64,000 nucleotides of DNA from Hymenobacter sp. BT559 (GCF_016427535.1 NZ_JAELXV010000006.1:62001-126000), one strand, 5' to 3'. Shown: positions 9,064 to 17,685, counted from the stretch's first letter. The notes: generated by a model from the sequence alone, not told the origin. A program made the numbers and translations.

Positions 9064-10371
9064 ATGGCCGCCAGCTCCCCTACCTACGATACCGACGTGC
9101 TCCTTATTGGCGGCGGGGCGGCGGGGCTGCTGGCCGCCCGCGACCTGGCCACCGCGGGCCGGCGCGTGTTACTGCTAGAGGCGCGCGACTACCTAGGGGG
9201 CCGGGCCCACACGCTCACGCCCGCGGGCTTCACGCAGCCCATCGAGGCGGGGGCTGAGTTTATGCACGGCGAAGTGCCCCTCACCCGCGCCCTGCTCACA
9301 GAGGCGGGCCAAGGCTGGCAAGACACGGCGGGCCGCACCTACGTGGTGCGCGAGGGCGAAGCCCGGGACGATGCCGATTTTTTTGCCCACCTGCCCCAGG
9401 TGCTGGCCAAGCTCGAAGAACTACAGGAAGACCTGCCGCTGGCCGATTTTCTAGCCCGCGAGTTTCCGGGGCCAGCCCACGCCGAGCTGCGCACCGCCGC
9501 CATCCAGTTTGCCGAGGGCTACGATGCGGCCGATGCGCAGCGCGTGAGTTCCTGGGCGCTGCGCGACGAATGGCAGACTGGCGGCGCCGAAGACTCGCCC
9601 CGCCCCGAGGGCGGCTACGGGCCGCTGCTGAGCTGGCTGGCCGCGCAGGCCCAGGCCGCCGGAGCTATAATACACCTAGGCACACCGGTGCAGGAAGTGC
9701 GCTGGCAGCCGGGCCACGCCGAGGTGGTGGCCACCACCGGCGCTACCTACCGTGCCCAGCGCGTGCTGTGCACTGTGCCGCTGGGCGTGTGGCAGCGGCC
9801 CGCCGGGCAGCCCGGATACCTGGGCTTTAGCCCCGACCTGCCGGCCCACCGGGCGGCGGCCGCCCAGCTAGGGTTTGGGGAGGTCATCAAATTTGTGCTG
9901 GAGTTCCGCACCGCCTTCTGGCAGACCACCCTGCCCGAGCTTGAGTTCTTGCTTTCCGAAGCGCCCGTGCCTACTTGGTGGAGCCAGCTCCCCGACCCGC
10001 GCCCCTTGCTCACGGGCTGGGTGGCCGGGCCCGCCGCCCAGCGCCTGCGCAGCGCCTCGGCCGATGCGCTGCTGCACCTAGCCCTAGGGTCATTGGCGCA
10101 GCTTCTGCGCACGCCTGTGGCTGAGCTAGAGGCCCAACTCTGCGGCAGTTACGTCCGCAGCTGGGGCGCCGAGGCGTATGCCTACGGAGCCTACTCCTAC
10201 CCCACGGTGGGGTCGCCCGCCGCCCGCGCCGTGCTCGCCGCCCCCGTGGCCAACACCCTGTACTGGGCCGGCGAAGGCCTTTATGAAGGGCCAGCCGGTG
10301 GCACCGTCGAAGCAGCGCTGGTCAGCGGCCGGCAGGCGGCACAGGCGCTGCTAGCCGCTTGGCTCGCCTAG
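9064..10371 (+). CDS. FAD-dependent amine oxidase (flavin monoamine oxidase family)
   Basis: 435-residue NAD(P)-binding Rossmann-like flavoenzyme. The N-terminal dinucleotide motif is LLIGGGAAGLLAARDLA followed by LLLEARDYLGGRA, and the C-terminal FAD-binding segment is YWAGEGLYEGPAGGTVEAALVSGRQAA. The body matches flavin amine oxidases of the MAO/spermine oxidase type, which oxidise primary or secondary amines to imines with release of H2O2. No signal peptide. The stop codon TAG (10369-10371) lies inside a CCTAGG hexamer. Substrate not predictable; the neighbours give no pathway context. Confidence 0.85.
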   Translation: MAASSPTYDTDVLLIGGGAAGLLAARDLATAGRRVLLLEARDYLGGRAHTLTPAGFTQPIEAGAEFMHGEVPLTRALLTEAGQGWQDTAGRTYVVREGEARDDADFFAHLPQVLAKLEELQEDLPLADFLAREFPGPAHAELRTAAIQFAEGYDAADAQRVSSWALRDEWQTGGAEDSPRPEGGYGPLLSWLAAQAQAAGAIIHLGTPVQEVRWQPGHAEVVATTGATYRAQRVLCTVPLGVWQRPAGQPGYLGFSPDLPAHRAAAAQLGFGEVIKFVLEFRTAFWQTTLPELEFLLSEAPVPTWWSQLPDPRPLLTGWVAGPAAQRLRSASADALLHLALGSLAQLLRTPVAELEAQLCGSYVRSWGAEAYAYGAYSYPTVGSPAARAVLAAPVANTLYWAGEGLYEGPAGGTVEAALVSGRQAAQALLAAWLA

Positions 10372-10653
10372 GTCTCCTGGCGCGCTGCCCTATGCTGCGA
10401 GGCCACGCAGCCCCATTAAATTATAAAGCACTATTGTCTAGTGCCTTGCGAGAGCCATTTACTTAAATAGCTGCTTTTTGGTACAGTTTTCGGTAGGAGA
10501 CTGCTCAAGCAGGCCTCTTTCCTTGGCTCGTGAGCACCTCATGCTGAGATACTAGTACGGTTGAAAATTCTAGTTGAGAAGCGAAAATTTTTCATCATCC
10601 GAATAGTATTTTTCCCTACTTTTACACCTTCTAACTACTTATAAAATTATCTA

Positions 10654-10833
10654 ATGAAAAGCGAACAAGAACGGCGCGATATGGTGGCTGCCGCCCTTTC
10701 CTGGACTAAAACCACCTCTCTTACGCCCAGCCTCTACGAAGAGCGCCTCCTGCAACAGTACATCCAGGGTGTGCTAACTATTGACCGCGTAATTGAACTA
10801 TTAGATGAAAATAATGAAAACCAAGTGAATTAG
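10654..10833 (+). CDS. Small protein, VbhA-like antitoxin fold, first of a tandem pair
   Basis: 59 residues (MKSEQERRDMVAAAL...). It aligns without gaps over about 48 residues with the product of the next gene, sharing LL.Q..QG.LTID.V...L. The layout (R..(V)..A..S ... L...YI.G.LT.D..I..L) resembles the VbhA-type antitoxins that inhibit Fic AMP-transferases. Their inhibitory motif [S/T]xxxE[G/N] should sit at SWTKTT, where Glu and Gly are both Thr. No fic gene is nearby. Family assignment is by eye; the function is unknown. Confidence 0.6.
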   Translation: MKSEQERRDMVAAALSWTKTTSLTPSLYEERLLQQYIQGVLTIDRVIELLDENNENQVN

Positions 10834-10912
10834 ACTTCAGCCAATGTTATATTTTTAAAATAATTGTACGAAAGAAGTATCAACGCTCAGTTTTATTCTA
10901 TAACTTTAGTTT

Positions 10913-11134
10913 ATGAACTATACCTATCCCGCCCAACAATCCTTGCCCGTCACTGCACTAGTCACGGAGCAAAGCCGCCAGCGCTTGATTAAAGCCGTTA
11001 TTTCGTATAAGCAAGGAACCGCTTATACCACCGAGCCCGCCCAGCAGCACCTGCTCAACCAGTTTGTGCAAGGTCGCCTGACTATAGATGAAGTTGTATA
11101 TTACTTAGAAACAACTGCAACATCTAAAAGCTAG
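10913..11134 (+). CDS. Small protein, paralogue of the preceding gene
   Basis: 73 residues (MNYTYPAQQSLPV...). Residues from about 20 to 68 align without gaps to the preceding 59-residue protein, including LLNQFVQGRLTIDEVVYYL against LLQQYIQGVLTIDRVIELL. The position of the VbhA/Fic inhibitory motif reads SYKQGT, again without the key Glu. The 79-bp A+T-rich gap between the two genes may hold a second promoter; a terminator follows at 11245. Probably a tandem duplication. Function unknown. Confidence 0.6.
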   Translation: MNYTYPAQQSLPVTALVTEQSRQRLIKAVISYKQGTAYTTEPAQQHLLNQFVQGRLTIDEVVYYLETTATSKS

Positions 11135-11244
11135 GCAGCTAGCACTGCCCAAGCAGCTATGCCGCGCTGGCTTTACGCCTTCAGCAGAGCCGACCTAGAT
11201 GTCGCGTTAACCAAGTCTTACTACCACTTACTCTACCTTCCAAC

Positions 11245-11290
11245 AAGAGCCCACAGGCCGCTAACGCTGGCCAGTGGGCTCTTTCTATTT
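11245..11290 (+). terminator. Rho-independent terminator after the small-gene pair
   Basis: 15-nt arms (11245-11259 and 11269-11283: AAGAGCCCAC-a-GGCC with GGCC-a-GTGGGCTCTT, one internal A/A mismatch), 9-nt loop, followed by TCTATTT. Confidence 0.7.
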
Positions 11291-11336
11291 GGGTTCGGTT
11301 AGTAAAGATTTACTAGGAAGCCCTTGTCTGACTTTT

Positions 11337-11455
11337 CTAAAAACCATTTCTGCTGTCATGCTGAGCTTGCGAAGCATCTTATTCTGTTAGAGCTAGTAAC
11401 CCTAGTGTGACAAGATGCTTCACAAGCTCAGCATGACAGCAGAAATGGCTTTTAG
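11337..11455. repeat. REP-like palindrome, type GTCATGCTGAGC
   Basis: Two 44-nt arms (11337-11380, 11412-11455), 42 of 44 positions complementary, around a 31-nt spacer. The arm core GTCATGCTGAGCTTGCGAAG recurs with variation at 56488, 62462, 30493, 21392 and 23206. The rest of the gap up to 11832 shows no gene. Confidence 0.8.
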
Positions 11456-11832
11456 ACATACCGTAGCTATATAAGTTGCGGAGCAATGCTGGCGAGATGG
11501 CTTGTTGCCCCGAAAGAGGCCGCCCTGCTAGGGCTACTCGGCAGCTCGAGCATGAGTTAGACTCCGAAATTTTAATCGTGGCGGCGCTACCTATACTCAT
11601 GGAACTACTCGCTGGGTGCGCTTAAGTATGGCCAATTCGCGCTAGCTGCTGACGGCACATAGGGAGCCTCTAGCGCCAGTGCAGCCGCTAAAAAGCTGCG
11701 CCGCTGGGCGCAGCGCAGTATCTTGCCCGCCGCGTTGCTCGTGGCGCTACTTATTGCCGCGGGTGCAACACCCCATTGCGCCTACCATCGTGGCGCTTAC
11801 CTCTCTAAGCTCTCATTCCATACTCCCACCCT

Positions 11833-13137
11833 ATGGCCCTTCCCTCCGGCTCCGCTACTACTGCCACTCTGGCCCCGAGCCCTGCTGGCAGCCAGCGCTT
11901 TCTGTTTCCGTTCATCCTGGTTACCTGCGTGTTCTTTTTGTGGGGCATGGCGCACAACCTGGACTCCATCCTGATTCCGCACCTCAAAAAAGCCTGCCAG
12001 CTCGACAACCGGCAATCGACGCTAGTCGATACCGCCGTCTTTCTGGCTTATTTTCTGATGGCTATTCCGGCCGGGATGCTGCTCAAGCGGGTGGGTTACA
12101 AAAACAGCATTATTATTGGGCTGGTGACGTTTGCGGCGGGGGCATTCTTGTTTGTGCCAGCTGCCGGGGCGCGGTCCTACGCGCTGTTTCTCACAGCCTT
12201 ATTCATTATTGGCTGCGGCCTTACTACCCTCGAAACGGCGGCCAACCCTTATGCTGCCGTGCTGGGGTCGCCGGAAGGTGCCACGGGGCGGCTCAACCTG
12301 GCGCAGGCCTTCAACGGGCTATCGGCAATCATTGCGCCAGTGGTGGGCACACGCCTCATTTTATCGGGCAAAGAATACAGCGCTGCGCAGCTGGCGGCCA
12401 TGCCCGAAGCCACGCGCCTGGCCTACCTAGGGCACGAGGCGGCGGCCGTGAAGCTGCCCTACATCACGCTAGGCGTGGTACTGCTGGTGGTGGCCCTGCT
12501 GTTCTACCTGGTGTCCTTGCCCGAGGTGCAGGCCGAGGAAAGCGAGCCGTCGGCGGGTGGCGGCTTCTTTGCGGTGCTGCGGCACCGGCACCTCACCTGG
12601 GCCGTGGTGACGCAGTTTTGCTACGTAGGGGCGCAGGTATGCGTCACCAGCTTTTTCATCCGGATGGCCAAGCAGGGCGGCGGGCTCGACGAAAAGACTG
12701 CCGGCTACTACCTAGGGCTCTACGGCTTACTGTTCACGGCGGGGCGCTTTATTGGCACAGCCCTGCTGAAATACGTGTCGTCGCAGCGGCTGCTTTCTAT
12801 TTATGCAGTCATCGCCATTGCGCTGTGCGGCGTGGCGGTGCTTGGCAATGGCGCCTACGTTATCTACGCGCTGGGCGGGCTGGGCTTTTTTATGTCCATC
12901 ATGTTTCCCACCATTTTTTCGCTGGGTCTAGCCGGGCTAGGCGACGACACCAAGCCTGGCTCGTCGTGGCTTGTGATGTCGATAGTGGGTGGGGCCGCCA
13001 TGCCCTACCTCATGGGCACAGTCATTGATTTGCAAGGCGATGCCATTCAGGCGGGCTACGTGGTGCCACTGGCCTGCTTCGTGGTGGTGCTGCTATTTGG
13101 GCTGTATGGCTACCGGGTAAAGGGGCGCTTAGTGTGA
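11833..13137 (+). CDS. FucP-type sugar:H+ symporter (MFS)
   Basis: 434-residue MFS permease with about 12 hydrophobic helices. The N-terminal signature VFFLWGMAHNLDSILIPHLKK, the segment TTLETAANPYAAVLG and FFMSIMFPTIFSLGL are characteristic of the FucP/GluP (fucose/glucose-galactose) symporter group. It sits in the inner membrane and imports a monosaccharide with protons. A paralogue at 43925 lies in the fucose locus; this copy stands alone, followed by a bidirectional terminator, and about 7.5 kb before the fucose oxidation enzymes. Exact sugar unknown; L-fucose, galactose or glucose are all possible. Confidence 0.88.
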   Translation: MALPSGSATTATLAPSPAGSQRFLFPFILVTCVFFLWGMAHNLDSILIPHLKKACQLDNRQSTLVDTAVFLAYFLMAIPAGMLLKRVGYKNSIIIGLVTFAAGAFLFVPAAGARSYALFLTALFIIGCGLTTLETAANPYAAVLGSPEGATGRLNLAQAFNGLSAIIAPVVGTRLILSGKEYSAAQLAAMPEATRLAYLGHEAAAVKLPYITLGVVLLVVALLFYLVSLPEVQAEESEPSAGGGFFAVLRHRHLTWAVVTQFCYVGAQVCVTSFFIRMAKQGGGLDEKTAGYYLGLYGLLFTAGRFIGTALLKYVSSQRLLSIYAVIAIALCGVAVLGNGAYVIYALGGLGFFMSIMFPTIFSLGLAGLGDDTKPGSSWLVMSIVGGAAMPYLMGTVIDLQGDAIQAGYVVPLACFVVVLLFGLYGYRVKGRLV

Positions 13138-13214
13138 GGTTTCGGCGCTGCCTTTCCTACCAACCTTATATCAAATAGCCTTAGCAACCTGCCTCTTTGC
13201 GAGGCAACCTAGGG

Positions 13215-13260
13215 CCACAAAAAACCGGCTGCCTACCTTGGGCAGCCGGTTTTTTTGTGG
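13215..13260. terminator. Bidirectional Rho-independent terminator
   Basis: CCGGCTGCC/GGCAGCCGG stem (extended by A-run/T-run pairing; arms 13215-13233 and 13241-13260) with A6 on the left and T7 on the right. Follows the MFS gene and precedes the sigma-factor promoter. Confidence 0.85.
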
Positions 13261-13275
13261 GCTATGCACCTTAGT

Positions 13276-13301
13276 GCAACATAATTTTCGCCGACCGGTC
13301 T
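13276..13301 (+). promoter_or_regulatory. ECF-type promoter of the sigma factor gene
   Basis: TGCAAC (GCAAC at 13276-13280), 14 nt, then CCGGTCT (13295-13301) followed by cAT. The same two boxes with the same 14-nt spacer occur before the gene at 14421. A -35 box centred on AAC and a -10 box with GTCT are typical of ECF sigma factors, so autoregulation is likely. Confidence 0.65.
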
Positions 13302-13310
13302 CATGCCTAG

Positions 13311-13919
13311 ATGCGCACCCTGCCCACCTCCTCCGCTACCGACCAGCAGCTTGTGGCCCAAGTGCTGGGCGGCAACACGGCGGCGTTTGGGCAGGTGGTG
13401 CAGCGCACTGAAGGGCTGGTCACGCAGCTGATATTCAAGATGATTCGGCACCCCGCCGACCGCCCCGACCTTGCGCAGGAAGTCTACCTGAAGGTGTTTA
13501 AGAACCTGGCCGGCTTTAAGTTTCAAGCTAAGCTTTCAACCTGGGTCGGCCAGGTCACTTACAATACCTGCCTGCACTACCTCGAAAAGAAGCAGCTGGT
13601 ACTGCTCGACCCCGCCGAAGCCGCGCCCGACGACGCGACCGAGGAAGGCCGCCGCGCCCTGCCCACCGCCACCTCCGACGACGACCCCGAAACGGCTCTG
13701 TTCGACCAGGACTTGGCTGGCATTCTGAGCGCCGCCATCGAGCAGCTGCCGCCGCTCTACCGCACGCTCATCTCCTTGTATCACCAGCAAGAGTTGAGCT
13801 ACGAGGAGATTGCCCAGATAACCTCGCTGCCCGACGGCACCGTGAAAAATTACCTCTTCCGGGCCCGGAAGCAGCTCAAGCAGCACCTCCTTGCCCGCTA
13901 TCACCGCCACGACCTATGA
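13311..13919 (+). CDS. ECF RNA polymerase sigma factor
   Basis: 202-residue sigma-70 family protein of the ECF class. Region 2 is DQQLVAQVLGGNTAAF ... DLAQEVYLKVFKNL ... FQAKLSTWVGQVTYNTC; region 4 is IEQLPPLYRTLISLYHQQ followed by LSYEEIAQITSLPDGTVKNYLFRARKQL. Regions 1 and 3 are absent, as usual. An acidic linker (about residues 100-125) separates the two. Its stop overlaps the anti-sigma start by 4 nt (ATGA), so translation is coupled. The predicted start of transcription is only a few bases before ATG 13311, so the mRNA may be almost leaderless. The inducing signal is unknown. Confidence 0.92.
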   Translation: MRTLPTSSATDQQLVAQVLGGNTAAFGQVVQRTEGLVTQLIFKMIRHPADRPDLAQEVYLKVFKNLAGFKFQAKLSTWVGQVTYNTCLHYLEKKQLVLLDPAEAAPDDATEEGRRALPTATSDDDPETALFDQDLAGILSAAIEQLPPLYRTLISLYHQQELSYEEIAQITSLPDGTVKNYLFRARKQLKQHLLARYHRHDL

Positions 13920-14359
13920 CCACCAGCCCCCACCTCTCCGAACTCGCCCTGCAAGAAGCTGCCGAATCGGCAGCGCTACTCTCGGCTGCCCAGGCTGCCC
14001 ACCTACGCGGCTGCAGCTTGTGCCAGGGCCGGGTGGCTACTTACCGGCAGCTGTTTGGGGCGGCGGCCCAGCTGCCACCCCCGGCTTTTAGCTTCGACCT
14101 CACGGCCAGCGTGCTGGCGCAGCTACCTAGGGCGCAGCCGGCCTTTCCGTGGGTGCTCGGTGGAGTAGCTGCCCTCGTGATGGGGGTGGTTATCGTGTTT
14201 TTAATGCTGTTTGGCGGCGTGCTGGCGCAGGCGGTGCAGGGCTTATTTACCGTACTGGGGGCCGGCCTAGGCGTGGTGGTGGCAGTGTTTGCGGTTGGGC
14301 AGGGCCTGGAGCTACTGGCCCGGCACCGCCGCCACATGCGCCTGCTCACTTTTTCCTGA
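13916..14359 (+). CDS. Membrane anti-sigma factor (zinc-binding type)
   Basis: 147 residues. The N-terminal cytoplasmic part holds HLRGCSLC, that is H-x3-C-x2-C, the ZAS zinc-binding signature of anti-sigma factors, and is followed by two hydrophobic segments (WVLGGVAALVMGVVIVFLML and FTVLGAGLGVVVAVFAV). Overlap with the sigma gene (ATGA) and the motif together support a role in holding the ECF sigma factor at the inner membrane. A CCTAGG within the gene is read as Pro-Arg. The protein is short and has no large periplasmic sensor domain, so the signal is probably sensed by the membrane part or a partner. Confidence 0.8.
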   Translation: MTTSPHLSELALQEAAESAALLSAAQAAHLRGCSLCQGRVATYRQLFGAAAQLPPPAFSFDLTASVLAQLPRAQPAFPWVLGGVAALVMGVVIVFLMLFGGVLAQAVQGLFTVLGAGLGVVVAVFAVGQGLELLARHRRHMRLLTFS

Positions 14360-14365
14360 TTTTTT

Positions 14366-14391
14366 GCAACCCGAATAGCGCGAGCCGGTCT
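14366..14391 (+). promoter_or_regulatory. ECF-type promoter before the small membrane protein gene
   Basis: TGCAAC (GCAAC 14366-14370), 14-nt spacer, CCGGTCT (14385-14391) then aAT; identical boxes and spacing to the promoter of the sigma gene. Suggests that the gene at 14421 is a direct target of the sigma factor encoded just upstream. Confidence 0.65.
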
Positions 14392-14420
14392 AATCCGGTA
14401 TCGCCCCCATTTTCTCCCTC

Positions 14421-14852
14421 ATGAAACGCTCTCTGCTGCTCCTGCTGTGCTGCCTGACTGCCGGGGGCGCCGCGGCTCAGGCCACCTCCATGCCCTCCGA
14501 CTTCGGCGCGCTATACCCCTACGCCAAACAGATTTTTCTGCCCGTATTCGGCTTTTACCTGCTGTGTAGCTTCGTGCTGGGCGCCATAAAAACGGTGCTG
14601 AATTACCTGCTGAAGCGCCAAATTTTGGCCGCCCCCGTGTCGGACAGCGTGGTGGAGCGCCTGCTGCCCGGTCCCCAGGATGAGCTGAAAAAGGTGGTGA
14701 AATGGATAGCGCTGCTGCTCAGCACCGGTACAGGGCTCGCGCTGTGCAACTGGTCGCTGCCCCTAGGCCTACACTCGCTTATTATCATGCTTTTCAGCAC
14801 GGCGTTCGGGTTTCTGGCCTACTATTTCTTTCTGCGTCGCCAGGCCAAGTAG
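14421..14852 (+). CDS. Small membrane protein, probable sigma-factor target
   Basis: 143 residues with a signal peptide or first helix (MKRSLLLLLCCLTAGGAAAQ), then three hydrophobic segments (IFLPVFGFYLLCSFVLGAIK, WIALLLSTGTGLALCNW, SLIIMLFSTAFGFLAYYFF). No known domain recognised. It lies 61 bp after the anti-sigma gene behind its own copy of the ECF-type promoter, so it is probably part of the same membrane-stress response. A role as third component of the sigma/anti-sigma module is conceivable but unproven. Confidence 0.75.
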   Translation: MKRSLLLLLCCLTAGGAAAQATSMPSDFGALYPYAKQIFLPVFGFYLLCSFVLGAIKTVLNYLLKRQILAAPVSDSVVERLLPGPQDELKKVVKWIALLLSTGTGLALCNWSLPLGLHSLIIMLFSTAFGFLAYYFFLRRQAK

Positions 14853-14914
14853 CCCCGCCCACTGGGCCGGCTTTTAAAGGTTAAGAAGCCGTTTGAATTG
14901 ACTAAAAAAGCGAT

Positions 14915-15002
14915 TGTCATTGCGAGCGGCAGCGAAGCAATCGCACCTGTTCAGCCGCGCCGTTCGAGTACGATTGCTTCGTCGTGCCTCCTCGCAATGA
15001 CA
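14915..15002. repeat. REP-like palindrome, type GTCATTGCGAGCG
   Basis: Left arm 14915-14943 (TGTCATTGCGAGCGGCAGCG...), right arm 14971-15002. Same family as the elements at 20341, 51076 and 59511. The arms are less perfect than in the other copies. Confidence 0.75.
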
Positions 15003-15102
15003 GCCGTTTGGGGGTTGTTCGAGCCTAGCTCGAACATCTTCTAGAGCAGTACTACTGCCGCCCTAGTCACACCTTTTTCGTCACTCTATTTTCTAAAATC
15101 CG

Positions 15103-17685
15103 ATGAATCAGCCAGTACAATCAGCACCTTTTAATAGGTATTGCAAGGTAGCTTGCATTGTAATTAACGTTGTTAATCAATGCATTATTGCTTACTTAGA
15201 AAAAGCTATCCGCTCTTGTTCAGCGCATCTCGTTGAACGCTTGTCGGCCGGCTACCTAGGTAGCTGGCGGCTTTGGGGGCTCTTACTACTGCTGATTAAC
15301 CTAGGACCCGGCCGTCTTGCCGCCCAAACCCTAGGTGAAGTGTCGGGCACACTGCTCGACCAAGGCACGCGCCAGCCGTTGCCCTTTGCCAACGTGCTGC
15401 TACGGCAGCTGCCCGACTCGGCCGTGGTAGCCAACACCCAAACAGCTGCAAACGGCAGCTTCACGCTGGTCAAAGTGCCCCTAGGACGGTACCTACTGCG
15501 GGCCGAAGCACTGGGCTACCGGCCAGGCAGCCGGCCCGTCGTGCTAGATGCGGCTACCCCGGTGCTTCGCCTGGGCGAATGGCAGGTGGCCCCGGCGGCC
15601 GTGCAGCTTGGCAGCGTGGTGGTGCAGGCCGAAAAGGCGGCCATCATCGACGACCTAGACAAGAAAGTCATTAACGTTAGCAAGGACCTGAACAGCGTGG
15701 GTGGCACAGCGGCCGATGTTCTGCAAAAAGTGCCCTCGGTGGCCGTGGATGAAAACGGCCAAGTGAGCCTGCGGGGCAATGCGGGTGTGACGCTGTATCT
15801 CGATGGCAAGCCCGCGCCCAGCAGCCTGCGCCTCGACCAGCTGCCCGCCAGCCGCCTCGAAACTATAGAGGTTATCACCAACCCCGGCGCCCGGTACTCG
15901 GCGCAGGGCACGGGTGGCATCATTAACCTAGTGCAGAAAAAGCAAACTCAGGAGGGCTGGAACGGCGACGCCCTGGCCACCGTGGGCACCCGCGACAAGT
16001 ACAGCGCCTCACTAAACCTAGGCCGCAAGATGGGCAAATTCAATTTTTACAGCAACGTGAACGGGCTAAACAACGAGTTTCGGGGCAGCTCGGCCTTGCA
16101 GCAGGTGGCCACGGCCGAGGGCCGCACCACCGCTACCGACCAGGCCGGCCGCACCGCCCGCCACCAAGCCAACGAGGCCCTGCGCCTAGGGGTAGACTAC
16201 GCCCTGCGCCCCGAGCAAAGTCTGACCCTGACCGCCGAATTCTACAAAAACGACCTGCGCCAGACCAGCGACTTCACGACCCGGCTCACGCGCGGCACTG
16301 CCCCCGCCATTGGCCTGCAAAACCAGAACCTAGAAACCGACGACCTCTACACTATACGCTTGGCCAGCAACTACCGCCGCACCTGGACCGCCCACCCCGG
16401 CCGCGAGCTCACGGCCGGGGCCGTTTACATTCTGGATGGCGGCACCGTGACCACCGAGCAGCGCGTGCTCGACGGGCCCGCCGACTATGCCCGGCAGGCG
16501 CGTCGGCAGTTCCTCGACGTGACCATCCATATGCCCTCGGCGCAGCTAGACTACGTGCACCCCCTAGGCGATAAGCGCCGCTGGGGCGCGGGCCTGAAAA
16601 CCGACATCATGCTGACGCCCGGCACGGCCGACTACGCGGTGCAGCCCGCGGCGGGCGGCGAGTTTGTGCCGCAGGAGGCCGGCTCGTACCGCTATCGCTA
16701 CCAGCAGGTTATTCCGCAGGCCTATGGCACCTACCAGCACAAGGCCGGCCTCTGGGACTACCAGGCGGGGCTACGGGCCGAGTTTACCGGGCTGCAAGCC
16801 CAGGTGCAGCCCAGCGGCTCGGCCAGCCAGCGCATTTTCAACTTGTTTCCGTCGGCCACCGTGGCGCGGGCGCTACCCCACGACCAGCGCCTGCAGCTCA
16901 GCTATGCGCGCCGCCTCAACCGGCCCAATTTCCTGCAAATAGTGGCCCTACCCATCTACTCCGATGCGCGCAACTACGTGGTCGGCAACCCCGACCTGCG
17001 CCCCGAGTACGTGCACGTGGCCGAGCTGGGCCACCAAGCCACTTGGAAATCCACTACGCTGAGCACTACGCTATTTGGGCGCTTTGCCAGCCAGGCTATT
17101 CAGAGCCTGCGCACCGTCGATACGCTGGCCACTCGCCTCAGCGGCCAGCCCGATTTTATCACCCGCACCAGCTACGCCAACTTCGGGGGCACCACCAGCT
17201 ACGGGCTAGAGCTTTCGCTGACGCAAACCCTCACCAAGTGGTGGAAGCTCGTTGCCAATGGCTCGTTCTATCGCAACCAGGTGGCTAACTACGTCGGCGA
17301 CGGCACCCGCGCCAACCTCACCGGCACGGCCTATCTGCTTAACACCTTCAGTCCGACCAAGACGCTGGCCGCGCAGCTTAGCGGCAATTACCGCGCCCCG
17401 CAGGTGGTGCCGCAGGGCCGCGTGCTGGCCGTGTACGGGGTCGATGTGGCCCTGCGCCAGCGCCTCTTCCACGACCGGGCGGCCCTCACGCTGCGCGTGA
17501 GCGACCTCTTCAACACGCGCCGCCAGCGCACCCAGCTCGGGGCCCCCAACCTCCGCACCGACCTGCAAACCAAGTACGAAACGCGCGTGGGCTACCTCGG
17601 CTTCACGTGGTTCCTAGGCACCAATAAGCCCAACAGCAACCTCGACAACCAACCCAAGGGCGACCCGGGTGGATTTGGGGGGTAA
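15103..17685 (+). CDS. TonB-dependent-receptor-like outer membrane beta-barrel protein
   Basis: Up to 860 residues. After a hydrophobic signal (WGLLLLLINLGPGRLAAQ) comes a carboxypeptidase-regulatory-like domain (GEVSGTLLDQGTRQPLPFANVLL), then a plug region with DDLDKKVINVSKDL, ADVLQKVPSVAVDENG and GTGGIINLVQKK, then a long barrel ending LGFTWFLGTNK. This is the outer_membrane_beta_barrel_3 type common in Bacteroidota. The start is doubtful: ATG 15103 puts about 60 unusual residues (A+T-rich DNA) before the signal peptide, whereas a TTG at 15241 gives a normal signal peptide of about 30 residues. Ligand unknown; no SusD partner. Confidence 0.85.
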   Translation: MNQPVQSAPFNRYCKVACIVINVVNQCIIAYLEKAIRSCSAHLVERLSAGYLGSWRLWGLLLLLINLGPGRLAAQTLGEVSGTLLDQGTRQPLPFANVLLRQLPDSAVVANTQTAANGSFTLVKVPLGRYLLRAEALGYRPGSRPVVLDAATPVLRLGEWQVAPAAVQLGSVVVQAEKAAIIDDLDKKVINVSKDLNSVGGTAADVLQKVPSVAVDENGQVSLRGNAGVTLYLDGKPAPSSLRLDQLPASRLETIEVITNPGARYSAQGTGGIINLVQKKQTQEGWNGDALATVGTRDKYSASLNLGRKMGKFNFYSNVNGLNNEFRGSSALQQVATAEGRTTATDQAGRTARHQANEALRLGVDYALRPEQSLTLTAEFYKNDLRQTSDFTTRLTRGTAPAIGLQNQNLETDDLYTIRLASNYRRTWTAHPGRELTAGAVYILDGGTVTTEQRVLDGPADYARQARRQFLDVTIHMPSAQLDYVHPLGDKRRWGAGLKTDIMLTPGTADYAVQPAAGGEFVPQEAGSYRYRYQQVIPQAYGTYQHKAGLWDYQAGLRAEFTGLQAQVQPSGSASQRIFNLFPSATVARALPHDQRLQLSYARRLNRPNFLQIVALPIYSDARNYVVGNPDLRPEYVHVAELGHQATWKSTTLSTTLFGRFASQAIQSLRTVDTLATRLSGQPDFITRTSYANFGGTTSYGLELSLTQTLTKWWKLVANGSFYRNQVANYVGDGTRANLTGTAYLLNTFSPTKTLAAQLSGNYRAPQVVPQGRVLAVYGVDVALRQRLFHDRAALTLRVSDLFNTRRQRTQLGAPNLRTDLQTKYETRVGYLGFTWFLGTNKPNSNLDNQPKGDPGGFGG

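Noticed and set aside
11679..13028. 449-codon open frame on the plus strand
   Set aside because: Out-of-frame with the FucP-type transporter, whose frame carries all family motifs; protein sequence is low-complexity and without homology signs.
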